Assembly: GCA_019510535.1 (NCBI GenBank)
Contig: JAEKKE010000345.1
Coordinates: 1 to 9,399 of the forward strand
From: Acidobacteriota bacterium
Lineage (GTDB): Bacteria; Acidobacteriota; Terriglobia; Terriglobales; Acidobacteriaceae
Direction: 5' to 3'
DNA: 9,399 nucleotides
Shown here: in pieces, positions 1-6,406 of the stretch
Numbering within the stretch: position 1 is the stretch's first letter
Layout: each line of letters begins with the position of its first letter
Position numbers and translations under genes: made by a program
Notes under the pieces: model-generated
What the model was told of the DNA's origin: nothing
What the model saw: the letters and a program-made list of their open reading frames with translations, nothing else
The model's database searches: none

Positions 1-57
1 GAAACGATGACGAAGGCACAGAAGAAGGGCGAAGGCCGGTCCGTACGGGATGGGTAA
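1..57 (+). CDS. Possible C-terminal end of an upstream gene (partial)
   Basis: Frame 1 is open from the window edge to a TAA at 55-57 and would encode a short, lysine-rich, hydrophilic tail ending SVRDG. Such a tail is typical of the C-terminus of many proteins, but 18 codons are too few to identify a family. A second plus-strand frame stays open to about position 140, and a minus-strand ORF from an ATG at 77-75 could also run off the left edge. The orientation of the neighbouring gene is therefore not certain. No function can be assigned. Confidence 0.25.
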   Translation, partial: ETMTKAQKKGEGRSVRDG

Positions 58-104
58 GATACGTCGGGCGTCTTCATGCCCAAACAACGCAAAGACGCAC
101 CAAC

Positions 105-164
105 TGGTTAACAAGATCGCTTCGTATTCGCTTGAAATAAAGATCGAAAAAAGTTTGTTAACCA
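105..164. repeat. 10-bp inverted repeat with GTTAAC cores upstream of the membrane-protein gene
   Basis: TGGTTAACAA (105-114) is repeated as its exact reverse complement TTGTTAACCA (155-164), with 40 bp between the arms. Each arm contains the self-complementary hexamer GTTAAC, so there are two similar short palindromes about five helical turns apart. The spacer is AT-rich. The right arm lies about 43 bp before the start codon at 207. This arrangement suits a pair of operator half-sites or a regulatory loop for the operon starting at 207. I could not find a convincing -35/-10 pair nearby, so a regulatory role is inference. Confidence 0.35.
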
Positions 165-206
165 AAGCAGCCCTTTCCCCGTTGTATAGGCGAAGAACAT
201 TTCCAA

Positions 207-1142
207 ATGACCTTTCCAAGGATGGCTGCAATGGGTCTTAACTGTTCCAAGCTGGTGCCGGCAATGACACTTCTGCTGGCAATGACACTCTGCCCTGGCC
301 GCGTCTTCTCGCAGCCGAAAGATGCTGCCAAACAGGTTGTGCCGGTTCCGCCGGCGCCCACAGACGACGATCTAGCGGTTAAGCGGGACCAGTTGCTGGC
401 CCTCCTCCGCATGAGTCCCACGTTGACCCAGGTGCTTACTACCGACCCGAGCCTGCTGGCGGACGACGCCTACATCAACCGCGTCAATCCCGAGTTGGCG
501 CGATTCCTGGCGCAGCATCCCGAGATCACAAGGAATCCGGACTTCTATCTCTTCGCGGAGTTCCCGGAGCAACGCGGCCGGCATACCGAGCCGCTTCGCC
601 GCCGTGGAAACAACAACAACCAGATGAACCTGTTGGAACTCAAACGCCAGTACATGATGGACATCATGCAGGCCCTCATCTTCGCCGCCGCTATCGGCAG
701 CCTGATGTGGCTGATCCGCATCCTTCTCGAAAATCGCAGATGGAGCCGCGTCTTCCGCCTGCAGAGCGATATCCATGGCAAACTGATCGAGCGCTTCGCC
801 ACCGCTGACAACCTGATGCAGTACATGAGCACCGAGTCCGGCAGACGCTTTCTGGAGGCTGCCCCCATTCCCATGGGTATGGAACGTCAGCGCATGTCGG
901 GCGGCCTGGGGCGAGTAATTGCGTCGCTGCAGATAGGTTTAGTGCTCTCGCTCCTCGGGCTGGGACTGGTGCTGCTCCGCCGTAGCCTTACGGAGTTCGC
1001 CGCTCCGCTGCTGGTGGCCGGCGTAGTGATCATGATGCCGGGTATCGCTCTGCTGCTCTCCGCGGCAATTACCTGGCGGGTCAGCTCCCGTTTGGGACTA
1101 CTATCAGAGAACCAGAACGATGCGCAGCAGGATCGCACCTAA
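207..1142 (+). CDS. Exported/membrane protein of unknown function, first gene of the sigma-factor operon
   Basis: The 311-residue product has a hydrophobic N-terminal segment (about 17-36, ending FSQ) that reads as a signal peptide. A hydrophilic stretch with a Pro-rich linker (45-52) and an Asp/Leu-rich helical part (53-110) follows. An Arg- and Asn-rich patch (RRRGNNNNQ, 131-139) comes next, then a membrane helix at about 154-174. A charged soluble section (175-235) leads to two more membrane helices at about 241-257 and 264-288. I do not recognise the family. It ends 30 bp before the sigma-factor gene on the same strand, so it is probably co-transcribed with it and could act in sensing or signalling at the membrane; that role is inferred from position only. 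In-frame ATGs at 222 and 231 are alternative starts. None of the three has a strong ribosome-binding site; 207 keeps the longest form. Confidence 0.8.
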   Translation: MTFPRMAAMGLNCSKLVPAMTLLLAMTLCPGRVFSQPKDAAKQVVPVPPAPTDDDLAVKRDQLLALLRMSPTLTQVLTTDPSLLADDAYINRVNPELARFLAQHPEITRNPDFYLFAEFPEQRGRHTEPLRRRGNNNNQMNLLELKRQYMMDIMQALIFAAAIGSLMWLIRILLENRRWSRVFRLQSDIHGKLIERFATADNLMQYMSTESGRRFLEAAPIPMGMERQRMSGGLGRVIASLQIGLVLSLLGLGLVLLRRSLTEFAAPLLVAGVVIMMPGIALLLSAAITWRVSSRLGLLSENQNDAQQDRT

Positions 1143-1172
1143 CGAGGGCGCTGGGCCGCAGGGAGCTTCACG

Positions 1173-1730
1173 ATGAACTGGGAAAACGTCATTCCGGGAA
1201 TCATGACTGGCGCCGCGGCTCAGACGGCAGATCCTGCTATGGACAGCGATCAGTTTGCAGCCTTCTACGAGCGCTCTTCGCGACAGCTTTGGGCCTACCT
1301 GGCGCGCACCTCAGGGGACGCCGCCCTGGCGGACGACCTGATGCAGGAGAGCTATGTGCGCTTTCTCTGTGTCAGACCTCTTGCCGAAGGAGAGATCGCC
1401 TCACGCAGATACCTCTTCCGCATTGCCAGCAATCTGCTGCGCGATCACTGGCGGCGTCCGCGCTCTCTCTCGATTGAAGACGCGCCGGCGGAGCGACTGG
1501 CACAGGATACCTCCGCGCAGATGGAGTCGCGACTTTCGCTCGAACCCGCTATGGCTTCACTGCGACCACGCGACCGCCAACTGCTGTGGCTGGCGCACGC
1601 GGAAAACTACTCTCACCGCGAGATCGCGGAGATCACAGGGCTGGGTGTGACAAGCATCCGGCTGTTGCTCTTCCGAGCCCGACGCCAGATGGCACAGGCA
1701 TTGGAGAAGAACGGCAGGGGAACACTATGA
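1173..1730 (+). CDS. ECF-type (sigma-70 family) RNA polymerase sigma factor
   Basis: The 185-residue protein has the two-domain layout of extracytoplasmic-function sigma factors. Region 2 spans about residues 27-95. It includes DDLMQESYVRF (54-64), which corresponds to the core-binding part, and a basic -10-recognising stretch (YLFRIASNLL, then DHWRR, 80-95). After a linker, region 4 covers about 126-180 with a helix-turn-helix (HREIAEITGLGVTSIRLLLFRAR) that would read the -35 element. A GGGAG ribosome-binding site (1161-1165) lies 7 bases before the ATG. Its stop codon overlaps the start of the next gene in ATGA, the usual arrangement for a sigma/anti-sigma pair made in fixed ratio. The target regulon cannot be read from this window. 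The length is normal for the family, and the sigma-factor assignment is firm. Confidence 0.95.
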   Translation: MNWENVIPGIMTGAAAQTADPAMDSDQFAAFYERSSRQLWAYLARTSGDAALADDLMQESYVRFLCVRPLAEGEIASRRYLFRIASNLLRDHWRRPRSLSIEDAPAERLAQDTSAQMESRLSLEPAMASLRPRDRQLLWLAHAENYSHREIAEITGLGVTSIRLLLFRARRQMAQALEKNGRGTL

Positions 1731-2236
1731 ATCTGAACGGATGCACTCGTTTGGAAGAAGTGCGGCATGCGCTCTCGCAGGGTCACTGGCCGCAGGCCTG
1801 CACAGAGCTGCAAGCTCATGTGCAGACCTGCGCACGATGCGCCGAAGAGGTACTGGTTACGAAGCATCTTCAAAGTCTGCGCGGTACGAGTATCGCAGCA
1901 GCGCAGCCTGGCAGCGCCAGCCTGCTGTGGTGGAAGGCTCAGGCCCGCCGCAGAAGCGCCATGCTGCAACAGATGGAAAGGCCGCTGCTCGCCGGACAGC
2001 TTGTTGCGCTGGCCATCGTTCTCACGATCGTTGCGGGCATCGTGATGTCATACAGCCGTGGAGTCTGGACCAGCGGTGCGGCAACTACCTCAAACGCCTG
2101 GAACTGGTTGCTGGATGCGTGGGGCCTGCTGCCGGTCCTCGCAGCCGCCGGCGTCGTTGTCCTACTGACAGCAGTCATTCTGTACCTGGTGCTGCCTGTC
2201 CGCTATCGCGATCAGCATCACCCACAGAATGGATGA
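1727..2236 (+). CDS. Membrane anti-sigma factor with zinc-finger (zf-HC2-like) N-terminus
   Basis: Translation starts at the ATG in the ATGA overlap (1727), giving 169 residues. The N-terminus carries Cys6 and then His31-x3-Cys35-x2-Cys38, the ligand pattern of zinc-containing anti-sigma (ZAS, zf-HC2) domains that hold ECF sigma factors inactive. Two hydrophobic segments follow, at about residues 87-107 and 132-156, so the protein should be anchored in the inner membrane by two helices with a short loop containing Trp residues between them. There is no large periplasmic sensor domain, so a signal would have to arrive through the membrane helices or a partner; the membrane protein at 207-1142 is the obvious candidate. 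Its place directly after the sigma factor supports the assignment. Family membership rests on the motif and context rather than on a database match. Confidence 0.8.
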   Translation: MNLNGCTRLEEVRHALSQGHWPQACTELQAHVQTCARCAEEVLVTKHLQSLRGTSIAAAQPGSASLLWWKAQARRRSAMLQQMERPLLAGQLVALAIVLTIVAGIVMSYSRGVWTSGAATTSNAWNWLLDAWGLLPVLAAAGVVVLLTAVILYLVLPVRYRDQHHPQNG

Positions 2237-2247
2237 TCCGGCCCGCT

Positions 2248-2361
2248 AGAGCATTTCTCCTGTAGGTGTAGTGCAGAGATTGTGCATCTATGGGCGTTTT
2301 CCTCAATGAAAACGCCACTGCACGCTCCTTCCGGGATACCCAGCAACAGGAGAAATGCTCT
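2248..2361. repeat. 114-bp nested palindromic element between convergent genes
   Basis: The ends are a perfect 16-bp inverted repeat: AGAGCATTTCTCCTGT at 2248-2263 and its reverse complement at 2346-2361. Inside are a second 6-bp pair (GTGCAG 2271-2276 with CTGCAC 2318-2323) and a central perfect 8-bp pair (GGCGTTTT 2293-2300 with AAAACGCC 2309-2316, 8-base loop). The whole gap between two convergent genes can therefore fold into one long stem. No poly-T tract follows any stem, so it is not a classical intrinsic terminator. No target-site duplication is visible. The structure resembles a small palindromic dispersed repeat or MITE-like element, and it could also stop transcription from both sides. 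Its copy number elsewhere in the genome cannot be judged here. Confidence 0.7.
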
Positions 2362-2372
2362 GAAGCGCCGGC

Positions 2373-3260
2373 TCATCCAAGTTCCTGACCTTTCGCTCCG
2401 TTAAGAGCGGTGGTTGCGAGCATGCCTCCCAGACCCATCGTCTCCACTGCGGAAGAAGGCACGATCACCATCGATCCACGTTCTTTGATCGCTTCATACA
2501 GCATGTTCATCGCACGCAGATGCAGGGCGACAGGGTTGGCCTCGTATGCTGCAGCAGCCTGGACGAATTTATCGGAGATCTCCGTCTCTGCGAGACCCAG
2601 AATGATGCGTGCCTGACGTTCCCGTTCTGCCTGTGCCTGCCGCGACATCGCGTCCTGCAGACTGGCGGGAATCTGCACATCGCGCACTTCGACCGACTGC
2701 ACGGTAATTCCCCACGGAGTCGTCTTCTCATCCAGAATCTTCTGCAGCTCGCGGCCAAGCGTCTTGCGATCGGCCACCAGTTGCGCCAGCTCATGGCGCC
2801 CGATCGACTCACGTAACGCTGTCTGCGCACTCAACGAGATGGCATCGAAGTAGTTCTCGACTTCGAGAATCGCCTTCTCCGCGTTCCAGACCATCCAGAA
2901 GACAATCGCGTCCACATTCACCGGTACGGTGTCGCGGGTCAGGGTGGATTCGGCGGTAACACTGGCAAGGCGAATTCTCTGATCCACATACGGAGTCAAC
3001 GTATCGACGATGGGAATGATCAAGAAAATGCCGGCTCCCTGGAGACGCCGGTAGCGGCCGAAACGCAATAACGCTACCTTCTCCCATTGCTTTACGACCT
3101 TGATGGAGTTGAGCAGATAAAGACCCACCAGGGTTCCCAGCACCGCCGGGATGGGGTTATCGATTACTTTGCTCGCGATCACTCCAACGACGCAACAGAC
3201 TCCAAAAGCCATCAAAGCGACTTGGTTTGTTCCTCTATAGGTGCTCGTTCTGGCCGTCAT
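2373..3260 (-). CDS. Slipin/stomatin-like SPFH (band 7) membrane protein
   Basis: The 295-residue product begins with two closely spaced hydrophobic segments (about 12-31 and 36-52) that form a membrane hairpin. An SPFH/band 7 domain follows at about 55-215, with family-typical stretches such as GAGIFLIIPIVD, DTVPVNVDAIVFW and WGITVQSVEVRDVQIP. A charged coiled-coil-like segment (QAQAERERQARI, about 208-220) and a C-terminal assembly region come after it. Slipins form oligomeric membrane scaffolds involved in microdomain organisation and protein quality control. They are often paired with an NfeD protein, but none is visible here. The start codon overlaps the stop of the upstream gntR gene (ATGA, 3257-3260), indicating translational coupling and control by that repressor. 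The slipin call is secure; its client proteins are unknown. Confidence 0.92.
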   Translation of the reverse strand: MTARTSTYRGTNQVALMAFGVCCVVGVIASKVIDNPIPAVLGTLVGLYLLNSIKVVKQWEKVALLRFGRYRRLQGAGIFLIIPIVDTLTPYVDQRIRLASVTAESTLTRDTVPVNVDAIVFWMVWNAEKAILEVENYFDAISLSAQTALRESIGRHELAQLVADRKTLGRELQKILDEKTTPWGITVQSVEVRDVQIPASLQDAMSRQAQAERERQARIILGLAETEISDKFVQAAAAYEANPVALHLRAMNMLYEAIKERGSMVIVPSSAVETMGLGGMLATTALNGAKGQELG

Positions 3261-3679
3261 GATCTCTCCTTCCGAACCCGTTCTTTTGCTGCTCGTAATG
3301 CTGCAATCAGCTCATCGAGTGAAAACCCACTTGCGCCTGCACGCGCAATGGTTTCTTCCACGATCTGATTCAACTGCCGCTCACGCTCGGCGTCGGCGTT
3401 GCGCAGCCGGCCTTCGCCTATGAACGTGCCTGAACCCTGTTGCGTTTCGATAAGCCCGCTCAACTCAAGCTCACGATACGCGCGCATCACAGTGTTTGGA
3501 TTGATTGCCAGATCGACCGCGAGCTGACGCACGGTCGGCAATTGATCTCCCGCCATCAAAGCGCCTGTAGCCAGCGCGCCGCGTACCTGATCGATGATCT
3601 GCCGGTAAACAGGTACACCGGTCACCGCATCGAGTCGAAAACGGAATGGCGGGCGCGGCTTTTCCGACCGGGACTTCAT
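3257..3679 (-). CDS. GntR-family transcriptional regulator, YtrA-type
   Basis: This 140-residue protein has a GntR winged helix at about residues 23-90. The recognisable stretches are VPVYRQIIDQVRGALATG, QLPTVRQLAVDLAINPNTV and the wing LIETQQGSGTFIG. Only about 50 residues follow, predicted helical and charged. This short C-terminal part, without an effector-binding FadR/HutC/aminotransferase domain, is the mark of the YtrA subfamily, whose members usually repress their own operon. YtrA genes commonly sit beside ABC transporter genes; here the only co-transcribed partner is the slipin gene, with which it overlaps by four bases. No Shine-Dalgarno sequence precedes its ATG, and the likely transcription start is at or very near the start codon (see the promoter entry), so it may be translated from a leaderless or nearly leaderless mRNA. 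Confidence 0.93.
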   Translation of the reverse strand: MKSRSEKPRPPFRFRLDAVTGVPVYRQIIDQVRGALATGALMAGDQLPTVRQLAVDLAINPNTVMRAYRELELSGLIETQQGSGTFIGEGRLRNADAERERQLNQIVEETIARAGASGFSLDELIAALRAAKERVRKERS

Positions 3680-3687
3680 GGCAACAA

Positions 3688-3714
3688 ATGTACTACTTAA
3701 CTAGTACATGTCAA
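3688..3714 (-). promoter_or_regulatory. Promoter of the gntR-slipin operon with an embedded palindromic operator
   Basis: Read on the minus strand, a perfect -35 hexamer TTGACA (3714-3709) is followed after 16 bases by TACATT (4/6 match to a -10) just before the gntR ATG. The spacer holds an inverted repeat, seen on the plus strand as ATGTACTA (3688-3695) and TAGTACAT (3702-3709) with a 6-base gap, 8 bp perfect. A repressor bound there would cover the promoter. The match between a YtrA-type regulator gene and a palindrome inside its own promoter strongly suggests autoregulation; binding itself is inferred. Confidence 0.75.
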
Positions 3715-3719
3715 CAATA

Positions 3720-3734
3720 ATCTGGAGTCCAGAT
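3720..3734. repeat. 15-bp palindrome just upstream of the gntR promoter
   Basis: ATCTGG (3720-3725) and CCAGAT (3729-3734) form a perfect 6-bp inverted repeat around AGT. It lies directly upstream of the -35 of the gntR promoter, so it could be a second regulator site. It has no sequence similarity to the TGTACTA operator, so a different protein would be involved. It may also be chance. Confidence 0.3.
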
Positions 3735-3743
3735 GGAAAGAGT

Positions 3744-3764
3744 AAAAAAGCAGATTTCTCCGCT
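3744..3764 (-). terminator. Intrinsic terminator of the tannase-family gene
   Basis: On the minus strand AGCGGA, loop GAAA, TCTGCT forms a 6-bp stem (one G-U pair) closed by a GNRA tetraloop and is followed directly by a run of T (plus-strand A run 3744-3749). It lies about 70 bp after the stop codon of the esterase gene and before the gntR promoter, so it would keep the two minus-strand units apart. The neighbouring plus-strand text (CTCCGCTCCGCTACGGAATGAC, about 3759-3779) looks like part of a dispersed intergenic repeat; that is an impression I cannot test here. Confidence 0.55.
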
Positions 3765-3833
3765 CCGCTACGGAATGACAAACAAAGAAGATTACATACC
3801 CAGCGCCAAAGGATGTACCCAAAACGCCGCTTC

Positions 3834-5333
3834 TCAATGCCCAGAGACACATGAGAAGTTCTTCGCGTCATCGATACTGCCGCTGCCCTTGTAATGCGCG
3901 ACCTGGGGATAGGGACAGAGCGGACGGGTACGGTCAAGCTTTCCGTGGCTCTGATGCGACGCCACGATCTCCGCGGGAGCCTTGCCATGCTCCACCCAAT
4001 CTTCGAGAACGCCGATCTTATCGAAGGTGTCAGGCCCTTCCCCGCCGGAACAATGTCCCATACCCGGCATCATGTACAACCGGATCCACTCCGGCGCGTC
4101 GGCAGAGTTGCCGGCGGCATGCAGTACGGACTTGTAGAACTCAACCGTCGACCCTGGAGCCACCTGCTGGTCTGCCCAGCCGTGATAAAGAAGCAGCTTG
4201 CCATGATGCTTGGCGAACGCGGTTAGATTCGGATCCAGCTCGTCGACATCTTTGTTGATCGCGTTCGCCTTCGCTGCGTCGCGCTCCAGATCGAAGCTGC
4301 GCCAGTCCCAGTTGGGGTCCTGATAGATCAGGTAGCGGAATTGATCGAGAAATAGATCTGCCGGAGCAGGTCCGCCTGCCAGGCGCGCCCAACGGAACTC
4401 TGTCCCCGGCTCCAGGCGCGGGAAATATACCTGTCCCTTTGCATCGGTCGCCGGACTAATGATCGTCTGCGCGGTATGGACCTGCCGTTCCGTCAGGCAG
4501 TCGGACTTGTCCTCGCCCTTGCACACAAGAGACTTGAAGTCGACCTGGCAGCTTTCGGGGTTCTCGATCAGGCCGTCCTTCACTCCATCCTTCGCGTCAC
4601 AGGCATTGAGCACCGCCTGATGAATCATCGGATACTTGCCGGCCGGAATCGCATCGGCAGAATCCTTGAAGGTCTGGTTCGCAAGCCACAGCGCCCAGGC
4701 ATTGCGGCGGACATTCGCCGGATCGCCGGCAATGATGCCATCAAACTCGTCAGGAAAACGCGCTGCCTGCAGCAGACCTTCGCGCCCGCCGCCGGAGCAT
4801 CCATTCCAGTATGAGTAGCGAGCGTCGCGTCCATAGAAGGCCTTGATCAGCGCCTTCGCCTCCACCGTCATCTCGTGCTCGGCGCGGTAGGCAAAATCAA
4901 CATACTTTTCAGGATGCCCCATCAGGAAACTGCCGCTGCCGCCTGTATGCCCATCGTCAGTCGCGCTGGTTGCATACCCGCGGCGCAGTGCCTCCGCCAT
5001 CGCGTCATAGGCAATCGATCCGCCCCATCCGCCGCTGCCGACGGCGAGATACTTGCCGTTCCACCCATTGACCGGAAGCCAGACCTCAATCCCGATGTCC
5101 GAATCACTCGTGGGCTTCAACTTGGCAGCCACACGGCAGAAGGCGGGAAGACTTGAGAAGCCGCCCTTACCTTCGGGCGTCGTAAATACACCCGCTGCAA
5201 CTGTCTTCGCCGTTGTAATGGAAACCGATGAAGAACTCGCCTGTTGCATCCGCTCGCAGGTCTGTCCCCACAAACACGTCGTTGCCCACACCGGCACAAG
5301 CACAGCCGCGGAAAAGATCCACCGAGTCATCAT
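3834..5333 (-). CDS. Secreted tannase/feruloyl esterase family alpha/beta hydrolase
   Basis: The 499-residue protein begins with a signal peptide (about residues 1-24, cleavage near WGQ-T). The catalytic residues of the tannase/feruloyl esterase family (PF07519) are visible. The nucleophile Ser180 is in GCSGGG, Asp388 is in YHGWADQQ, and His427 is in MPGMGHC. Cys179 and Cys428 sit next to the Ser and His, the CS-D-HC arrangement in which a disulfide joins the two catalytic loops. The CDAKDGVKDGLI segment (245-256) matches the calcium-binding loop of the family's lid domain. Members cleave gallate or hydroxycinnamate esters from plant polymers, and one branch includes the terephthalate-ester hydrolase MHETase; the substrate here cannot be decided. 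It is monocistronic: divergent from the TIGR03435 gene and with its own terminator. Two adjacent ATGs (5333 and 5330) make the start uncertain by one codon, and neither has a strong ribosome-binding site. Confidence 0.93.
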   Translation of the reverse strand: MMTRWIFSAAVLVPVWATTCLWGQTCERMQQASSSSVSITTAKTVAAGVFTTPEGKGGFSSLPAFCRVAAKLKPTSDSDIGIEVWLPVNGWNGKYLAVGSGGWGGSIAYDAMAEALRRGYATSATDDGHTGGSGSFLMGHPEKYVDFAYRAEHEMTVEAKALIKAFYGRDARYSYWNGCSGGGREGLLQAARFPDEFDGIIAGDPANVRRNAWALWLANQTFKDSADAIPAGKYPMIHQAVLNACDAKDGVKDGLIENPESCQVDFKSLVCKGEDKSDCLTERQVHTAQTIISPATDAKGQVYFPRLEPGTEFRWARLAGGPAPADLFLDQFRYLIYQDPNWDWRSFDLERDAAKANAINKDVDELDPNLTAFAKHHGKLLLYHGWADQQVAPGSTVEFYKSVLHAAGNSADAPEWIRLYMMPGMGHCSGGEGPDTFDKIGVLEDWVEHGKAPAEIVASHQSHGKLDRTRPLCPYPQVAHYKGSGSIDDAKNFSCVSGH

Positions 5334-5426
5334 GATGTGTTTTCGCTCGTGGCCACGATACCACTGAGCTTAGGACTTGATTGTCACGGAGCGTTGATAG
5401 ACTCTCTCCAACAACAATGAGTTCCT

Positions 5427-6230
5427 ATGGGCGGTTTTTGCATGATTTCGCTCAGGCGACGCCTGATATTGCTGAGTTTCGGACTTGTGTCGATCCCTGT
5501 TGCAGTGGGCCAGAACAATCAACCCCGCCTGGTCTACGATGTCGCCTCCATCAGGCCGTCCACACTGAATGCTCCCACCGGAGGCATTGATCCGCTCCCA
5601 GGCGGAAGCGGTTACAAAGGCGAGGGTGTTTCCCTTAAGGTCATGCTCAGCGTGATGTACAGAGTGCCTCTGCGGCAGATCGTCGGTGGACCGGACTGGC
5701 TTAACGACGAGAGGTTCGATGTCCAGGCAATCACCGAAACACCTTACAGCACAGACGATCTCCACCTCATGTTTCAGAACCTGTTGGCAGACCGCTTCCA
5801 TCTGAGGATACATAAAGAGACGAAGCTGGCTCCGGCCTACGTCCTCACCATTGCCAAGTCTGGTTTGAAGATGGCGGAATCCCTTGCAGCACACGATCAC
5901 AACATCCCCATCACCAATGGAGGAAACAATGAGTTCATTGGCAACAGTGTTCGCATGGGTTTCTTCTGCTGGTGGCTCGGCCTTAGACTGCAGAACGATC
6001 AACGCCCGGTCATCGATCAGACGGGCCTCTCAGGAGCCTACGATTTCAAGCTGTCGTTCCGCCCTCAACTCGCTCCGAACGCATCCATGGACACAAATAG
6101 TCCCGAACAAGACAACCGTCCATCGATCTTCGATGCATTGAAAGATCAGCTCGGACTCGTACTTACTCCCCAGAAGGGTCCAGTCGAGACACTGGTTATC
6201 GATTCGGTGGAGAGGCCATCTGAGAACTAA
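5427..6230 (+). CDS. TIGR03435 (DUF3738) family exported protein
   Basis: The 267-residue product shows the hallmark blocks of the TIGR03435 soil-associated family in order. These are YDVASIRPS (37-45), GVSLKVMLSVMYRVP then QIVGGPDWLNDERFDVQA (67-101), LLADRFHLRIHKETK with YVLTIAKSGLKM (119-149), RPVIDQTGLSGAYDFKLSF (193-211), and SIFDALKDQLGLVL ending VIDSVERPSEN (233-267). A signal peptide occupies about residues 10-28. The family is greatly expanded in Acidobacteria; its molecular function is unknown. In several genomes members accompany TonB/carboxypeptidase-regulatory proteins or BlaR1-like peptidases, but no such neighbour is present. The gene stands alone, divergent from the esterase gene across 93 bp. 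An in-frame ATG at 5442 is an alternative start and would give a more typical signal peptide; neither ATG has a strong ribosome-binding site. Confidence 0.93.
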   Translation: MGGFCMISLRRRLILLSFGLVSIPVAVGQNNQPRLVYDVASIRPSTLNAPTGGIDPLPGGSGYKGEGVSLKVMLSVMYRVPLRQIVGGPDWLNDERFDVQAITETPYSTDDLHLMFQNLLADRFHLRIHKETKLAPAYVLTIAKSGLKMAESLAAHDHNIPITNGGNNEFIGNSVRMGFFCWWLGLRLQNDQRPVIDQTGLSGAYDFKLSFRPQLAPNASMDTNSPEQDNRPSIFDALKDQLGLVLTPQKGPVETLVIDSVERPSEN

Positions 6231-6340
6231 ACCACCTTAGCTCCGCTGTGAAGGCGAATTTGTCGATACACCCTTGTGTCTTTGGTCTGAAGTTCGCGAC
6301 ATAGATCATGAACAGCCTTAGATCGTCTGTTGCTCGTGGG

Positions 6341-6374
6341 AAAGAAAAAGGGGACAGCATCGCGCCGTCCCCTT
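6341..6374 (-). terminator. Strong intrinsic terminator after the receiver-domain gene
   Basis: On the minus strand AAGGGGACGGC pairs with GCTGTCCCCTT (11 bp with one G-U pair) around a 5-base loop GCGAT, and the sequence continues as TTTTTCTTTCCC. This is a classical GC-rich stem with a T-tract, 32 bp after the stop codon at 6407. On the plus strand the hairpin is not followed by T, so it mainly serves the minus-strand gene. The remaining gap to the TIGR03435 stop (6231-6340) shows no gene. Confidence 0.85.
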
Positions 6375-6406
6375 CTCAGCATGGCCCACCTGGACCTTAC
6401 TGATTC

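Noticed and set aside
158..421. 87-codon minus-strand ORF opposite the start of the membrane-protein gene
   Set aside because: Antisense to the signal-peptide region of a longer, coherent plus-strand gene, with no recognisable features.
3701..3988. 95-codon minus-strand ORF overlapping the tannase 3' end and the gntR promoter
   Set aside because: It lies in a different frame of the esterase gene and covers its terminator and the operator; it is a shadow ORF.
5370..6002. 210-codon ORF on the minus strand opposite the TIGR03435 gene
   Set aside because: The plus-strand frame shows all TIGR03435 family blocks, so this is an antisense shadow with no recognisable domain.
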